Of a stretch of 64,000 nt of DNA, positions 19,845 to 29,265 are shown piece by piece. The notes under the pieces were generated by a model. That model was not told the DNA's origin, ran no database searches, and saw only the letters and a list, made by a program, of their open reading frames with translations. The position numbers and the translations under genes were made by a program. The DNA comes from Pseudomonadota bacterium (GTDB lineage Bacteria > Pseudomonadota > Gammaproteobacteria > Xanthomonadales > Rhodanobacteraceae): NCBI GenBank assembly GCA_021792975.1, contig JAJYTR010000005.1, positions 1 through 64,000 on the forward strand, given 5' to 3'. How positions within the stretch are numbered: the first letter of the stretch is position 1; each line of letters starts with the position of its first letter.

Positions 19845-20687
19845 TCAGGGCCGCATCCAGATCAGCGCGGCCATGCGGCCGCTGCGCGTGCCGTCGCGGC
19901 GGTACGAGTAGAAACGCGCATCCGCGAACGTGTCGAAATCGCCGCCGCAGACCGCGGCCACACCGGCACGCTGCAGGCGCCGGCATGCCAGCCGTGCCAG
20001 ATCGCAGCGCCAGCGCCCCGCACGGACGGCCGTGAACGCGGACGCATCCTCGGCGTGGACCGCCGCGAACGCCTCGCGTACCGGCGCGTCCACTTCGTAG
20101 TGCGCGGCGCCGATGCCGGGACCGATCCAGGCGACGACGTCGTGCGCCGGCAGATCCAGCGCCTGCAGCGTGGCCTCGAGCACGCCTGCGGCCAGCCCGC
20201 GCCAGCCGGCATGCGCAGCGCCCACCGCGCTGCCGTCACGTGCGGCCAGCAGCACCGGAAGACAGTCGGCGGTAAGGACGGCCAGCACCGCGCCGGGCGT
20301 GCGCGTCACCGCGGCATCGGCCGCGGGCGCGGCATCCGGCGGGCCGTCCCCGACGGGTGGAGCCGGCAGCACCTGCGCCACCTGCAGCACGCGCGTGCCG
20401 TGCACCTGCTGCAGCCACCACGGCCAGGACGGCAGCGACGCACCCAGGAACAGATCCCGGCGGTTGTCCTCGACGGCGTCCGGATCATCTCCCGCGCGCC
20501 GGCCGAGATTGAATGCCGCGTACGGCCCCTGCGAACGGCCGTGCGGACCGCGCAGCGTGACCAGCGCCTGCACGCCCGGCGGCGCGGGCCACTCGGGCCA
20601 CATGCAGCTTGCAGCCACCGCCGCGCGCCGCGATGCCTCCGCCACGGGCTCCGCACGGGGCTTCCGCCGCGTCGGCGGCGTGCCCAT
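19845..20687 (-). CDS. pgeF: Polyphenol oxidase/laccase-domain purine nucleoside phosphorylase (YfiH/PgeF family)
   Basis: WLQQVHGTRV; VLTADCLPVLLA; GAAHAGWRGLAAGV. Confidence 0.92.
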   Translation of the reverse strand: MGTPPTRRKPRAEPVAEASRRAAVAASCMWPEWPAPPGVQALVTLRGPHGRSQGPYAAFNLGRRAGDDPDAVEDNRRDLFLGASLPSWPWWLQQVHGTRVLQVAQVLPAPPVGDGPPDAAPAADAAVTRTPGAVLAVLTADCLPVLLAARDGSAVGAAHAGWRGLAAGVLEATLQALDLPAHDVVAWIGPGIGAAHYEVDAPVREAFAAVHAEDASAFTAVRAGRWRCDLARLACRRLQRAGVAAVCGGDFDTFADARFYSYRRDGTRSGRMAALIWMRP

Positions 20688-20689
20688 GC

Positions 20690-21637
20690 TCACGGTGGCG
20701 ACTCCGCGCGCAGGGCTTGCAGCAGGGCCGCGAAGTCCGCCGGCAACGGTGCCGTGAACTCCATGGCCGCGCCGTCGAACGGGTGCCGGAACACCAGCCT
20801 GCCGGCATGCAGCGCCTGGCGGCGGAAGCCGCGCAGGGCGTGGGCCAACGCCGTCCCGGCGCCCGCCGGCAGGCGCAGCCCCCCGCCGTACTGCGGGTCG
20901 CCGACCAGCGGATGGCCGATGTGCGCCATGTGCACCCGGATCTGGTGGGTGCGTCCGGTCTCCAGCGTGCATTCCAGCAACGTGTGACCGCGCAGGCGTT
21001 CGCGCACACGGTAGTGCGTGCGCGCCGTGCGGCCGCCCTCGCGTACCGCCTGGCGCAAGCGGTCCGCCGGATGCCTGCCCAGCGGCGCGTCCACGGTGCC
21101 GCCGGCGATCACCTCGCCGCGTACCAGCGCCAGGTACTGCCGGACCACCGCGCGCGCGGCGATCATCCGCGTCAATGCGACATGCGCGCGCGGTGAACGC
21201 GCAACCAGCAGCAGACCGGAGGTGTCCTTGTCCAGCCGGTGCACGATGCCGGCGCGCGGTAATGCGGACAGCGCTGCATCGAAATGCAGCAGCGCGTTCT
21301 GCAGGGTGCCCGCGGGCCGGCCGGCACCCGGATGGACGGTAAGGCCGGCGGGCTTGTCCAGTACCAGCAGATCGGCATCGGCGTGCAGGATCTGCAGCGC
21401 GATCGGCTCGGGCGCGTCCGCCACCATCGCGGCCGTCTCCGGCTCCAGTTCGATGCGTTCGCCGCCGCGCAGGCGCTGGTCGGGCGCGCAGGCCGCGCCG
21501 TCCACGCGCACGCGGCCGGCACGTACCCAGGCCACCAGTCGCGCGCGCGAATAGTCGGGAAACAGCAGTGCCATGGTCCGGTCCAGGCGCTGGCCGGCAG
21601 CGGTCGGCGGCACCCCGGCCCGCAGGATCGCGGTCAT
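20690..21637 (-). CDS. rluD: 23S rRNA pseudouridine synthase RluD
   Basis: GIVHRLDKDTSGLLLVARS; S4 domain; next to pgeF and divergent from bamD. Confidence 0.94.
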   Translation of the reverse strand: MTAILRAGVPPTAAGQRLDRTMALLFPDYSRARLVAWVRAGRVRVDGAACAPDQRLRGGERIELEPETAAMVADAPEPIALQILHADADLLVLDKPAGLTVHPGAGRPAGTLQNALLHFDAALSALPRAGIVHRLDKDTSGLLLVARSPRAHVALTRMIAARAVVRQYLALVRGEVIAGGTVDAPLGRHPADRLRQAVREGGRTARTHYRVRERLRGHTLLECTLETGRTHQIRVHMAHIGHPLVGDPQYGGGLRLPAGAGTALAHALRGFRRQALHAGRLVFRHPFDGAAMEFTAPLPADFAALLQALRAESPP

Positions 21638-21742
21638 GGGTCGCGCCTCCGCCGCCGCAGCCGATGGCGCGTGCAGCTTAACGCGGGGCTCAGGCGCGGT
21701 TCCGCTACACTTGGCGCTTTGCCACGCCCGCGGGTCGTCTGC

Positions 21743-22603
21743 ATGCGTTCCATCCGTCTATTGGTTGTTCTGGCGCTGGTGCTGCTGCTGCCGGCGTGCG
21801 CATTGTTCCACGGCACCCGCGAGAATCTCGACACGATGTCGGTCGAGCAGCTCTACGGCCGCGCCACCACCGCGCTGAAAAACGGCAACTACGGCCAGGC
21901 CGAACGGCTCTACGACAAGCTGATCGCCCGCTTCCCCTATGGCGACTACACCGAGCGTGCGCAGATCAACCTGGCCTACGCGCAGTTCAAGGACGACAAG
22001 CCCGACGACGCCTACGCCACCGTCAACCGCTTCATCAAGACCTACCCGGCGTCCAGGGACATCGCCTACGCCTACTACCTGCGCGGGCTGATCAACTTCA
22101 ACCGCTCCGGCGGCATCCTCTCGCGACTGTTCCCGGTGGACCGCACCAAGCGCGACCAGGGCTACGCGGTGCAGTCCTTCGACGACTTCAGCCAGCTGCT
22201 GCAGCGCTATCCCGGCAGCCCGTACGCCCAGGATGCGCGCCAGCGCATGATCTGGCTGCGCAACGGACTGGCCCAGTTCGAGATGAACATCGCCTTCTAC
22301 TATTACGACCGGCAGGCTTATGTGGCCGCGCTGAATCGCGCCAAGTACGTGCTGGACCACTACCAGCAGGCGCCGCAGACCGGCGACGCGCTGGCGCTGA
22401 TGGTGCAGTGCTACAAGAAGCTGCACGACGGCGCCCTCGAGCAGCAGGCACTGAGCGTGCTGAAGCTCAACTATCCGGAGCATCCGTATTTCAGGAGCCC
22501 CAACAGCTGGCCGCACTACCGCTCCGACCTGTGGCGGCTGATTCCGTTCATGGGCGGCTTCGGCGTCACCGATTCCGGCGTCACGGCCGCCAGCCGGAAG
22601 TGA
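21743..22603 (+). CDS. bamD: Outer membrane protein assembly factor BamD
   Basis: MRSIRLLVVLALVLLLPACALF lipoprotein signal; TPR YGRATTALKNGNYGQAERLYDKLIARFPYG. Confidence 0.95.
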   Translation: MRSIRLLVVLALVLLLPACALFHGTRENLDTMSVEQLYGRATTALKNGNYGQAERLYDKLIARFPYGDYTERAQINLAYAQFKDDKPDDAYATVNRFIKTYPASRDIAYAYYLRGLINFNRSGGILSRLFPVDRTKRDQGYAVQSFDDFSQLLQRYPGSPYAQDARQRMIWLRNGLAQFEMNIAFYYYDRQAYVAALNRAKYVLDHYQQAPQTGDALALMVQCYKKLHDGALEQQALSVLKLNYPEHPYFRSPNSWPHYRSDLWRLIPFMGGFGVTDSGVTAASRK

Positions 22604-24212
22604 TCGGGTAGCGGCGCTCGCGTCCGAACGCGCACCGCGTCACCTTGGGGCCCGGTGCCGCCTGGCGGCGCTTGAACTCGTTGGTGATCACCAGTCGCGC
22701 GACACGGCGCACGGTGGCCGGTTCGAATCCCGCGGCGGCGATCTCCGCCTGCGATTGCCCGTCCTCGATGAAACGCTCGAGGATCGCGTCGAGCACCTCG
22801 TAGGGCGGCAGCGAATCCTGGTCGGTCTGGCCTTCACGCAATTCCGCCGACGGCGCACGTGCGATCACCGCAGCCGGAATCACCCCGCTGCCGGAGGCCC
22901 CTGGGGCCAGCGAGTTGCGCCACCGCGCCAGCGCGTAGACCGTGGTCTTGTACACGTCCTTCAGCGGCGCATAGGCTCCGCACATGTCCCCGTACAGCGT
23001 GGCGTAGCCGACCGCCATCTCGCTCTTGTTGCCGGTGGAAAGCAGCAGTGCGCCCCGCTTGTTCGACAGCGCCATCAGCAGCACGCCGCGCAGGCGCGAC
23101 TGCAGGTTCTCCTCGGTGAGGTCGGCGGCGCGGCCGGCAAAGGCGGGCGCGAGGGTCGCCATCAGCGCGGCGTAACCGGCTTCGATGGACAGGGTTTCGT
23201 AGGTCACGCCCAGCGCCTGCGCCTGCGCCTGCGCTTCGCGCAGCGACAGCTCCGAGGTGTAACGCGAAGGCAACCGGCACGCACGCACCTGCGCCGCGCC
23301 CAGCGCATCCACCGCCAGCGCCAGCGTCAGCGCCGAATCGATGCCCCCGGACAACCCCAGCAGCACTTCGGCAAAACCGTTCTTGTGCACGTAATCGCGG
23401 ATGCCGCGCACCAGCGCGGCATACAGCACGGCCAGGGGGTCGGCCGCGGGTAGCGGCCATTCCTGCGCGTGCAGCGTGCGCGTGGACGCGTCGAAGTCGG
23501 CATACAGCAGCGCGTCCTGGAAGGCAGGCGCGCGCGCGGCGATGCGGCCGTCGCCGTCGACCAGCAGACTGCCGCCGTCGTACACCACCTCGTCCTGGCC
23601 ACCGACCATGTTGAGATAGGCGATGGCACAGCCGGTCTCGACCGCACGTGCGCGCAGCACCCCTTCGCGTTCGGCCGGCTTGTCGCGATCCCAGGGCGAG
23701 GCGTTGACGACCACGATCAGTTCGGCGCCCGCACGCGCCGCCGCCGCCGCTGGTCCGGGCTGCCAGACATCCTCGCAGATCAGCACGCCCACCCGTACCC
23801 CGTCGACCACGCCCACGAAGCTCTCGTGACCGGCCCGGAAATAGCGCTTGTCGTCGAACACGCCGTAGTTGGGCAGCACCTGCTTGCACGCGACGCCGGC
23901 GACCGCGCCGCCCTGCAGCAGCGCGACGGCGTTGCCGACCTCGCCGCTGCCGTGCGGGAAACCGACCAGCAGCGCCGGACTCCGGCTCTCGCGCGCCAGC
24001 TCGGCGATGGCCTGCTGGCAGGCCGCCAGAAAGGCCGGACGCAGCAGCAGGTCCTCGGGCGGATAGCCGCTGAGCGCCAGCTCGGGACACACCAGGAGCT
24101 GCGCACGGTTCTGCCCGGCGTCCTGCATCAGGGCGCGTACACGCGCCGTGTTGGCCGCCACCGCACCGACCGGAAAATCGTGTTGGGCCAGGGCCAGGCG
24201 CAATCGGGGCAT
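22581..24212 (-). CDS. nadE: Glutamine-dependent NAD+ synthetase
   Basis: N-terminal nitrilase domain MPRLRLALAQHDFPVG; GLSGGIDSALTLALAVDALG. Confidence 0.96.
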   Translation of the reverse strand: MPRLRLALAQHDFPVGAVAANTARVRALMQDAGQNRAQLLVCPELALSGYPPEDLLLRPAFLAACQQAIAELARESRSPALLVGFPHGSGEVGNAVALLQGGAVAGVACKQVLPNYGVFDDKRYFRAGHESFVGVVDGVRVGVLICEDVWQPGPAAAAARAGAELIVVVNASPWDRDKPAEREGVLRARAVETGCAIAYLNMVGGQDEVVYDGGSLLVDGDGRIAARAPAFQDALLYADFDASTRTLHAQEWPLPAADPLAVLYAALVRGIRDYVHKNGFAEVLLGLSGGIDSALTLALAVDALGAAQVRACRLPSRYTSELSLREAQAQAQALGVTYETLSIEAGYAALMATLAPAFAGRAADLTEENLQSRLRGVLLMALSNKRGALLLSTGNKSEMAVGYATLYGDMCGAYAPLKDVYKTTVYALARWRNSLAPGASGSGVIPAAVIARAPSAELREGQTDQDSLPPYEVLDAILERFIEDGQSQAEIAAAGFEPATVRRVARLVITNEFKRRQAAPGPKVTRCAFGRERRYPITSGWRP

Positions 24213-24421
24213 CGTCGGTGGGTCGGCTGCGGAGAGGAAGGTACGGCCGGCAGGCGCAGGACTGCCGGCGTGCAACGCGGATTGTAGTGGCCGCCGCGCG
24301 CGGTGCCCCTGTCCCGCCTGCCGCGGCGGCTTTTACGGCTTTCATATGCGCGCAACCGTGATTTGTATGCCGCCCATACGCGCGGCGCGCGAGAGTGCGC
24401 GGGTCGATCGGGAAACCCGTC

Positions 24422-24514
24422 ATGGACCTTGCCAGTCTCGCCCTGCTGTCCGCCCTGACGCTCGTCACGCTGGGTTTTCTGTGGCTGTGCAAGCGCCTGG
24501 GAGAGCGCAAGTGA
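24422..24514 (+). CDS. Candidate 30-aa single-TM small protein upstream of kdpF
   Basis: Manual translation MDLASLALLSALTLVTLGFLWLCKRLGERK; stop overlaps kdpF GTG start (GTGA). Confidence 0.5.
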   Translation: MDLASLALLSALTLVTLGFLWLCKRLGERK

Positions 24515-24603
24515 ACGCGACCTATGTCGTCGCCGTGGTGCTGGCGCTGGCGCTGGCCGTCTATCTGTTCGTGGCGCTGCTGAAACCGGAGTGGTTCGAA
24601 TGA
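24511..24603 (+). CDS. kdpF: K+-transporting ATPase subunit F
   Basis: Manual translation from [33 protein letters not shown] (KdpF pattern); overlaps kdpA start. Confidence 0.85.
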   Translation: MNATYVVAVVLALALAVYLFVALLKPEWFE

Positions 24604-26354
24604 CCGGCAACGACTGGCTGCAGATGGGGCTGTACCTGGCGGCGGTGCTGCTGCTGGTCAAGCCGCTGGGCGCCTACATGGCCAAGGCGTTCGCCGAGCA
24701 GCCCAACCGGGTGACGCGCCTGGGCGCGCCGGTGGAGCGCGCGCTGTACCGCCTGTGCGGCATCCGCGCGGACGAGGAGATGACCTGGCAGCGCTACGCG
24801 ATCGCCATGCTGCTGTTCAATCTGGCCGGGCTGCTGGTGCTGTACCTGCTGCAGCGCGTGCAGGGCTGGCTGCCGCTCGATCCGCAGCATTTCGGCGCGG
24901 TGCCGGCGGGGCTGGCCATGAACACCGCGATCAGCTTCGCCAGCAATACCAACTGGCAGGCGTACGCCGGCGAGTCGACGATGGGCTATCTCACCGACAT
25001 GCTGGGCCTGACGGTGCAGAACTTCCTGTCGGCCGCCACCGGCATCGCCATCCTGCTGGCGGTGATCCGCGGCTTCACCCGGCGCTCGGCGCAGACAGTG
25101 GGCAATTTCTGGGTGGACACCACCCGCGCCACGCTGTATGTGCTGCTGCCGCTCTCCCTGCTGCTGGCGCTGGCGCTGGTTTCGCAGGGTGTGATCCAGA
25201 ACCTGCACCCCTACGTGCAGGCGCACCTGCTGCAAAGCGCCGCGCAGACGGCCGGTCGCGCTGCCGCGACGCCGGCGACGCAGACCCTGCCGATGGGCCC
25301 CGCGGCCTCGCAGGTGGCGATCAAGCAGCTCGGCACCAACGGCGGCGGTTTCTTCAACGTCAATTCGGCGCATCCGTTCGAGAACCCGACGCCGCTCAGC
25401 AATTTCCTGGAGATGCTGGCAATCCTGCTGATCCCGGCCGCGCTGTGCTGGACCTTCGGCGAGATGGTCGGTGACCGCCGCCAGGGCTGGGCGCTGCTGG
25501 CGGCGATGACGGTGATCTTCGTGCCGTTGATGATCGGCTGCGTGGCCGCCGAGCAGGCCGGCAATCCCGCGTTGCATGCGCTGGGCGTCGACCAGCACGC
25601 CTCGGCACTGCAGGCCGGCGGCAACATGGAAGGCAAGGAAGTGCGCTTCGGCATCGTCGATTCGGGCATCTGGTCCACGGCGACGACGGCGGCTTCGAAC
25701 GGCTCGGTCAACTCGATGCTGGATTCCTACACCCCGCTGGGTGGGCTGATTCCGCTGTGGCTGATACAACTGGGCGAAGTGGTCTACGGCGGTGTCGGTT
25801 CGGGCCTGTACGGCATGCTGGCGTTCGCCATCGTGGCGGTGTTCATCGCCGGACTGATGGTGGGCCGCACACCCGAGTACCTGGGCAAGAAGATCGAGGC
25901 CTACGAGATGAAGATGGCCAGCCTGGTGGTGCTGATTCCCTGCGCGCTGGTGGTGGTGGGCACCGCCATCGCGGTGCTGGCGCCGGCCGGACTGGCGGGC
26001 CTCGCCAACCACGGCGCACACGGCTTCACCGAAATCCTGTACGCGCTGTCCTCGGCTTCCAACAACAACGGCAGCGCCTTCGCGGGGCTCAACGCCGACA
26101 GCCCGTTCTACAACACGCTGCTGGGCATCTGCATGTTCATCGCACGCTATCCGCTGGCGATCGGCATGCTGGCCATCGCCGGCTCGCTGGCGGCCAAGAA
26201 ACACGTTCCAGCCTCGGCGGGCACGCTGCCCACGGCCACGCCGTTGTTCGTGACGATGCTGGTGGTGACCGTGGTCGTGGTGGGCGCCCTGACCTTCCTG
26301 CCGGCGCTGGCCCTGGGGCCGATCGCCGAATCGCTGATGCTGCACGGACACTGA
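24600..26354 (+). CDS. kdpA: K+-transporting ATPase subunit A
   Basis: [54 protein letters not shown]. Confidence 0.97.
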   Translation: MTGNDWLQMGLYLAAVLLLVKPLGAYMAKAFAEQPNRVTRLGAPVERALYRLCGIRADEEMTWQRYAIAMLLFNLAGLLVLYLLQRVQGWLPLDPQHFGAVPAGLAMNTAISFASNTNWQAYAGESTMGYLTDMLGLTVQNFLSAATGIAILLAVIRGFTRRSAQTVGNFWVDTTRATLYVLLPLSLLLALALVSQGVIQNLHPYVQAHLLQSAAQTAGRAAATPATQTLPMGPAASQVAIKQLGTNGGGFFNVNSAHPFENPTPLSNFLEMLAILLIPAALCWTFGEMVGDRRQGWALLAAMTVIFVPLMIGCVAAEQAGNPALHALGVDQHASALQAGGNMEGKEVRFGIVDSGIWSTATTAASNGSVNSMLDSYTPLGGLIPLWLIQLGEVVYGGVGSGLYGMLAFAIVAVFIAGLMVGRTPEYLGKKIEAYEMKMASLVVLIPCALVVVGTAIAVLAPAGLAGLANHGAHGFTEILYALSSASNNNGSAFAGLNADSPFYNTLLGICMFIARYPLAIGMLAIAGSLAAKKHVPASAGTLPTATPLFVTMLVVTVVVVGALTFLPALALGPIAESLMLHGH

Positions 26355-26355
26355 C

Positions 26356-28422
26356 ATGCACGCGCAAGCCTCCTCCGCCCGCGGCATCGACCGCGAGATC
26401 CTCGCGCGCGCCGTCGGCGATGCCTTCCGCAAACTGTCGCCACGCGCGCAGTTCCGCAATCCGGTGATGTTCGTGGTGTTCGTGTGCAGCCTGCTGACCA
26501 CCGGACTGTGGCTGCAGGCGCTGTCGGGAGCCGTCCATGCGCCGACGGGGTTCATCTTCGCGATCGCGGCCTGGCTGTGGTTCACGCTGCTGTTCGCCAA
26601 CTTCGCCGAAGCCATCGCCGAGGGCCGCGGCAAGGCGCAGGCGCAGGCGCTGCGCAGCGCACGCAAGGACGTGCTGGCCAAGCGCATGCGCAACCCACGG
26701 GATCGCGTGCACGTCGAATTCGTGCCGGCCACCGATCTGCGCGCCGGCCACCTGGTGCTGGTGGAAACCGGCGACCAGGTACCCGGCGACGGCGAGGTGG
26801 TCGAAGGCGCGGCCACGGTGGACGAGAGCGCCATCACCGGCGAATCCGCGCCGGTGATCCGCGAATCCGGCGGCGACCGCAGCTCGGTCACCGGCGGCAC
26901 GCGGGTACTGTCGGACTGGCTGGTGGTGCGCATCGCCAGCAACCCCGGCGAGAGCTTCCTGGACCGCATGATCGCCATGGTCGAGGGTGCGTCGCGGCGC
27001 AAGACGCCCAACGAGATCGCGCTGACCATCCTGCTGGCCAAGTTCACCCTGATCTTCCTGCTGGCCTGCGCCACGCTGCTGCCCTATTCGCTGTACAGCG
27101 TGCAGGCGACCGGACACGGCTCGCCGATCACCCTCACCGTGCTGGTGGCGCTGCTGGTGTGCCTGATCCCCACCACCATCGGCGGCCTGCTCTCGGCGAT
27201 CGGCATTGCCGGCATGGACCGCATGATTCAAGCCAATGTCATCGCCACCTCCGGGCGCGCGGTCGAGGCCGCCGGCGACGTCGACGTGCTGCTGCTGGAC
27301 AAGACCGGCACGATCACCCTGGGCAACCGCCAGGCAGTGGCCTTCCATGCCGCTCCTGGGGTGGAGACCCCGGCGCTGGCCGAGGCGGCGCAACTGGCGT
27401 CGCTGGCCGACGAGACCCCGGAGGGCCGCAGCATCGTGGTGCTGGCCAAGGAGGCGCACGGCCTGCGCGAACGCGCGCTCGAGGGCATGCAGTTCATTCC
27501 CTTCAGCGCGCAGACACGCATGAGCGGCGTCGACTGCGGCGCGCGCCAGGTACGCAAGGGCGCCCTGGACGCCATCGAGAAGCACCTCGCCGCCGCCGGT
27601 GCCGTTCTGCCGGCTGCCGTGCGCCGCTGCGCCGAGGACGTTGCCCGCCGCGGCGCCACGCCGCTGGTGGTGGCCGAATCGGGGCGCGCGCTGGGCGTGA
27701 TCGAACTGAAGGACATCGTCAAGGGCGGCATCCGCGAGCGCTTCGCCGAACTGCGCCGCATGGGCATCCGCACCATCATGATCACCGGCGACAACCCGCT
27801 CACCGCGGCGGCCATCGCCGCCGAGGCGGGCGTGGACGACTTCCTGGCGGAAGCCACGCCCGAGACCAAGCTCAAGCTGATCCGCGACATCCAGGCCGAG
27901 GGGCGGCTGGTGGCGATGTGCGGCGACGGCACCAACGACGCGCCGGCACTGGCGCAGGCCGACGTGGCGGTGGCCATGAACACCGGCACCCAGGCGGCCA
28001 AGGAAGCCGGCAACATGGTCGATCTGGATTCCAACCCGACCAAGCTGATCGAGGTGGTGGAGATCGGCAAGCAGATGCTGATCACGCGCGGCGCACTGAC
28101 CACCTTCTCGATCGCCAACGACGTCGCCAAGTACTTCGCCATCATCCCGGCCGCGTTCGCCAGCACCTACCCGGCGCTGGGCGCGCTCAACATCATGCAC
28201 CTGGCCACGCCGCAGAGCGCGATCCTCTCGGCGGTGATCTTCAACGCGCTGATCATCATCGCGCTGATTCCGCTGGCGCTGCGCGGCGTGCGCGCGCGCG
28301 CCGCCGGCGCCGCCGCGCTGCTGCGCCGCAACCTGCTGATCTACGGCCTGGGCGGCCTGGTGGTGCCGTTCATCGGCATCAAGCTGATCGACCTGCTGCT
28401 GGTCGCCCTGCATCTCGCCTGA
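26356..28422 (+). CDS. kdpB: K+-transporting ATPase subunit B
   Basis: P-type ATPase [40 protein letters not shown]. Confidence 0.97.
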   Translation: MHAQASSARGIDREILARAVGDAFRKLSPRAQFRNPVMFVVFVCSLLTTGLWLQALSGAVHAPTGFIFAIAAWLWFTLLFANFAEAIAEGRGKAQAQALRSARKDVLAKRMRNPRDRVHVEFVPATDLRAGHLVLVETGDQVPGDGEVVEGAATVDESAITGESAPVIRESGGDRSSVTGGTRVLSDWLVVRIASNPGESFLDRMIAMVEGASRRKTPNEIALTILLAKFTLIFLLACATLLPYSLYSVQATGHGSPITLTVLVALLVCLIPTTIGGLLSAIGIAGMDRMIQANVIATSGRAVEAAGDVDVLLLDKTGTITLGNRQAVAFHAAPGVETPALAEAAQLASLADETPEGRSIVVLAKEAHGLRERALEGMQFIPFSAQTRMSGVDCGARQVRKGALDAIEKHLAAAGAVLPAAVRRCAEDVARRGATPLVVAESGRALGVIELKDIVKGGIRERFAELRRMGIRTIMITGDNPLTAAAIAAEAGVDDFLAEATPETKLKLIRDIQAEGRLVAMCGDGTNDAPALAQADVAVAMNTGTQAAKEAGNMVDLDSNPTKLIEVVEIGKQMLITRGALTTFSIANDVAKYFAIIPAAFASTYPALGALNIMHLATPQSAILSAVIFNALIIIALIPLALRGVRARAAGAAALLRRNLLIYGLGGLVVPFIGIKLIDLLLVALHLA

Positions 28423-28425
28423 GCC

Positions 28426-28605
28426 GTGGACATGCGACGCGTCATCGCCTCGCTGCGGCGTTCCGCACAACCGCCCGTCGGCGCGACGCCGATGCACGCT
28501 ACCGGCGCCGCCTTCTGCGCGAGCACAGCCGGCTTGACCGATCTGCGCGACACGCTCGACACCGGCGGCACACGCGCGGTACTGACCCTGCAGGGCACGT
28601 TCTGA
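28426..28605 (+). CDS. Candidate 59-aa ORF filling the kdpB-kdpC gap
   Basis: Manual translation from [62 protein letters not shown]; spans nearly the whole gap; kdpC RBS lies just after its stop. Confidence 0.35.
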   Translation: MDMRRVIASLRRSAQPPVGATPMHATGAAFCASTAGLTDLRDTLDTGGTRAVLTLQGTF

Positions 28606-28615
28606 AGGAGCTCCC

Positions 28616-29218
28616 ATGCGATCCCTGATCCGCCAATCCCTGAGCCTGCTGCTGGCGATGACGCTGATCACCGGGCTGATGTACCCGCTGGCGGTCACCG
28701 CGCTGGCGCAGGCGCTGTTTCCGCGCCAGGCCAACGGCAGTCTGATCGTGCGTGGCGGCCGGGTGCTGGGCTCGCGCCTGATCGGCCAGCCCTTCCGCAG
28801 CGCCGGCTATTTCTGGAGCCGGCCCTCGGCCACCGCGCCCCGCCCCTACGATGCCGCCGCTTCGTCGGGCTCCAACCTGGGGCCGGACAATCCGGCCCTG
28901 CGCGCCGCCGTGGCGAGGCGTGTGGCGGCCCTGCGCGCCGCCGACCCTGGCGCGGGTCCGGTGCCCGTCGATCTGGTGACCGCCTCGGCCAGCGGCCTCG
29001 ATCCGGACATCAGCTCGGCGGCGGCGCTGTACCAGCTTGCCCGGGTGGCGCGGGCGCGGCATCTGTCCGCGGCACAGGTGCGGGCGATGATCGACGCCTC
29101 GACCCGCGGCCGGCAGTTGGGCGTGCTGGGCGAACCGCGCGTCAACGTACTGGAACTGAACCTGCGCCTCGACGGGCTGTGGCACGGCCGGCGGACGTCG
29201 CGGGGACTGGCGCGCTGA
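28616..29218 (+). CDS. kdpC: K+-transporting ATPase subunit C
   Basis: [41 protein letters not shown]. Confidence 0.96.
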   Translation: MRSLIRQSLSLLLAMTLITGLMYPLAVTALAQALFPRQANGSLIVRGGRVLGSRLIGQPFRSAGYFWSRPSATAPRPYDAAASSGSNLGPDNPALRAAVARRVAALRAADPGAGPVPVDLVTASASGLDPDISSAAALYQLARVARARHLSAAQVRAMIDASTRGRQLGVLGEPRVNVLELNLRLDGLWHGRRTSRGLAR

Positions 29219-29265
29219 GGCGCACGCGCCGATGATGGCCGCCACCACCGTCGCCAGGTCGCCCC

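Noticed and set aside
28341-28598. Minus-strand ORF across the kdpB-kdpC gap
   Set aside because: Antisense to kdpB end, no start signal and no recognisable motif; the plus-strand ORF fits the operon better.
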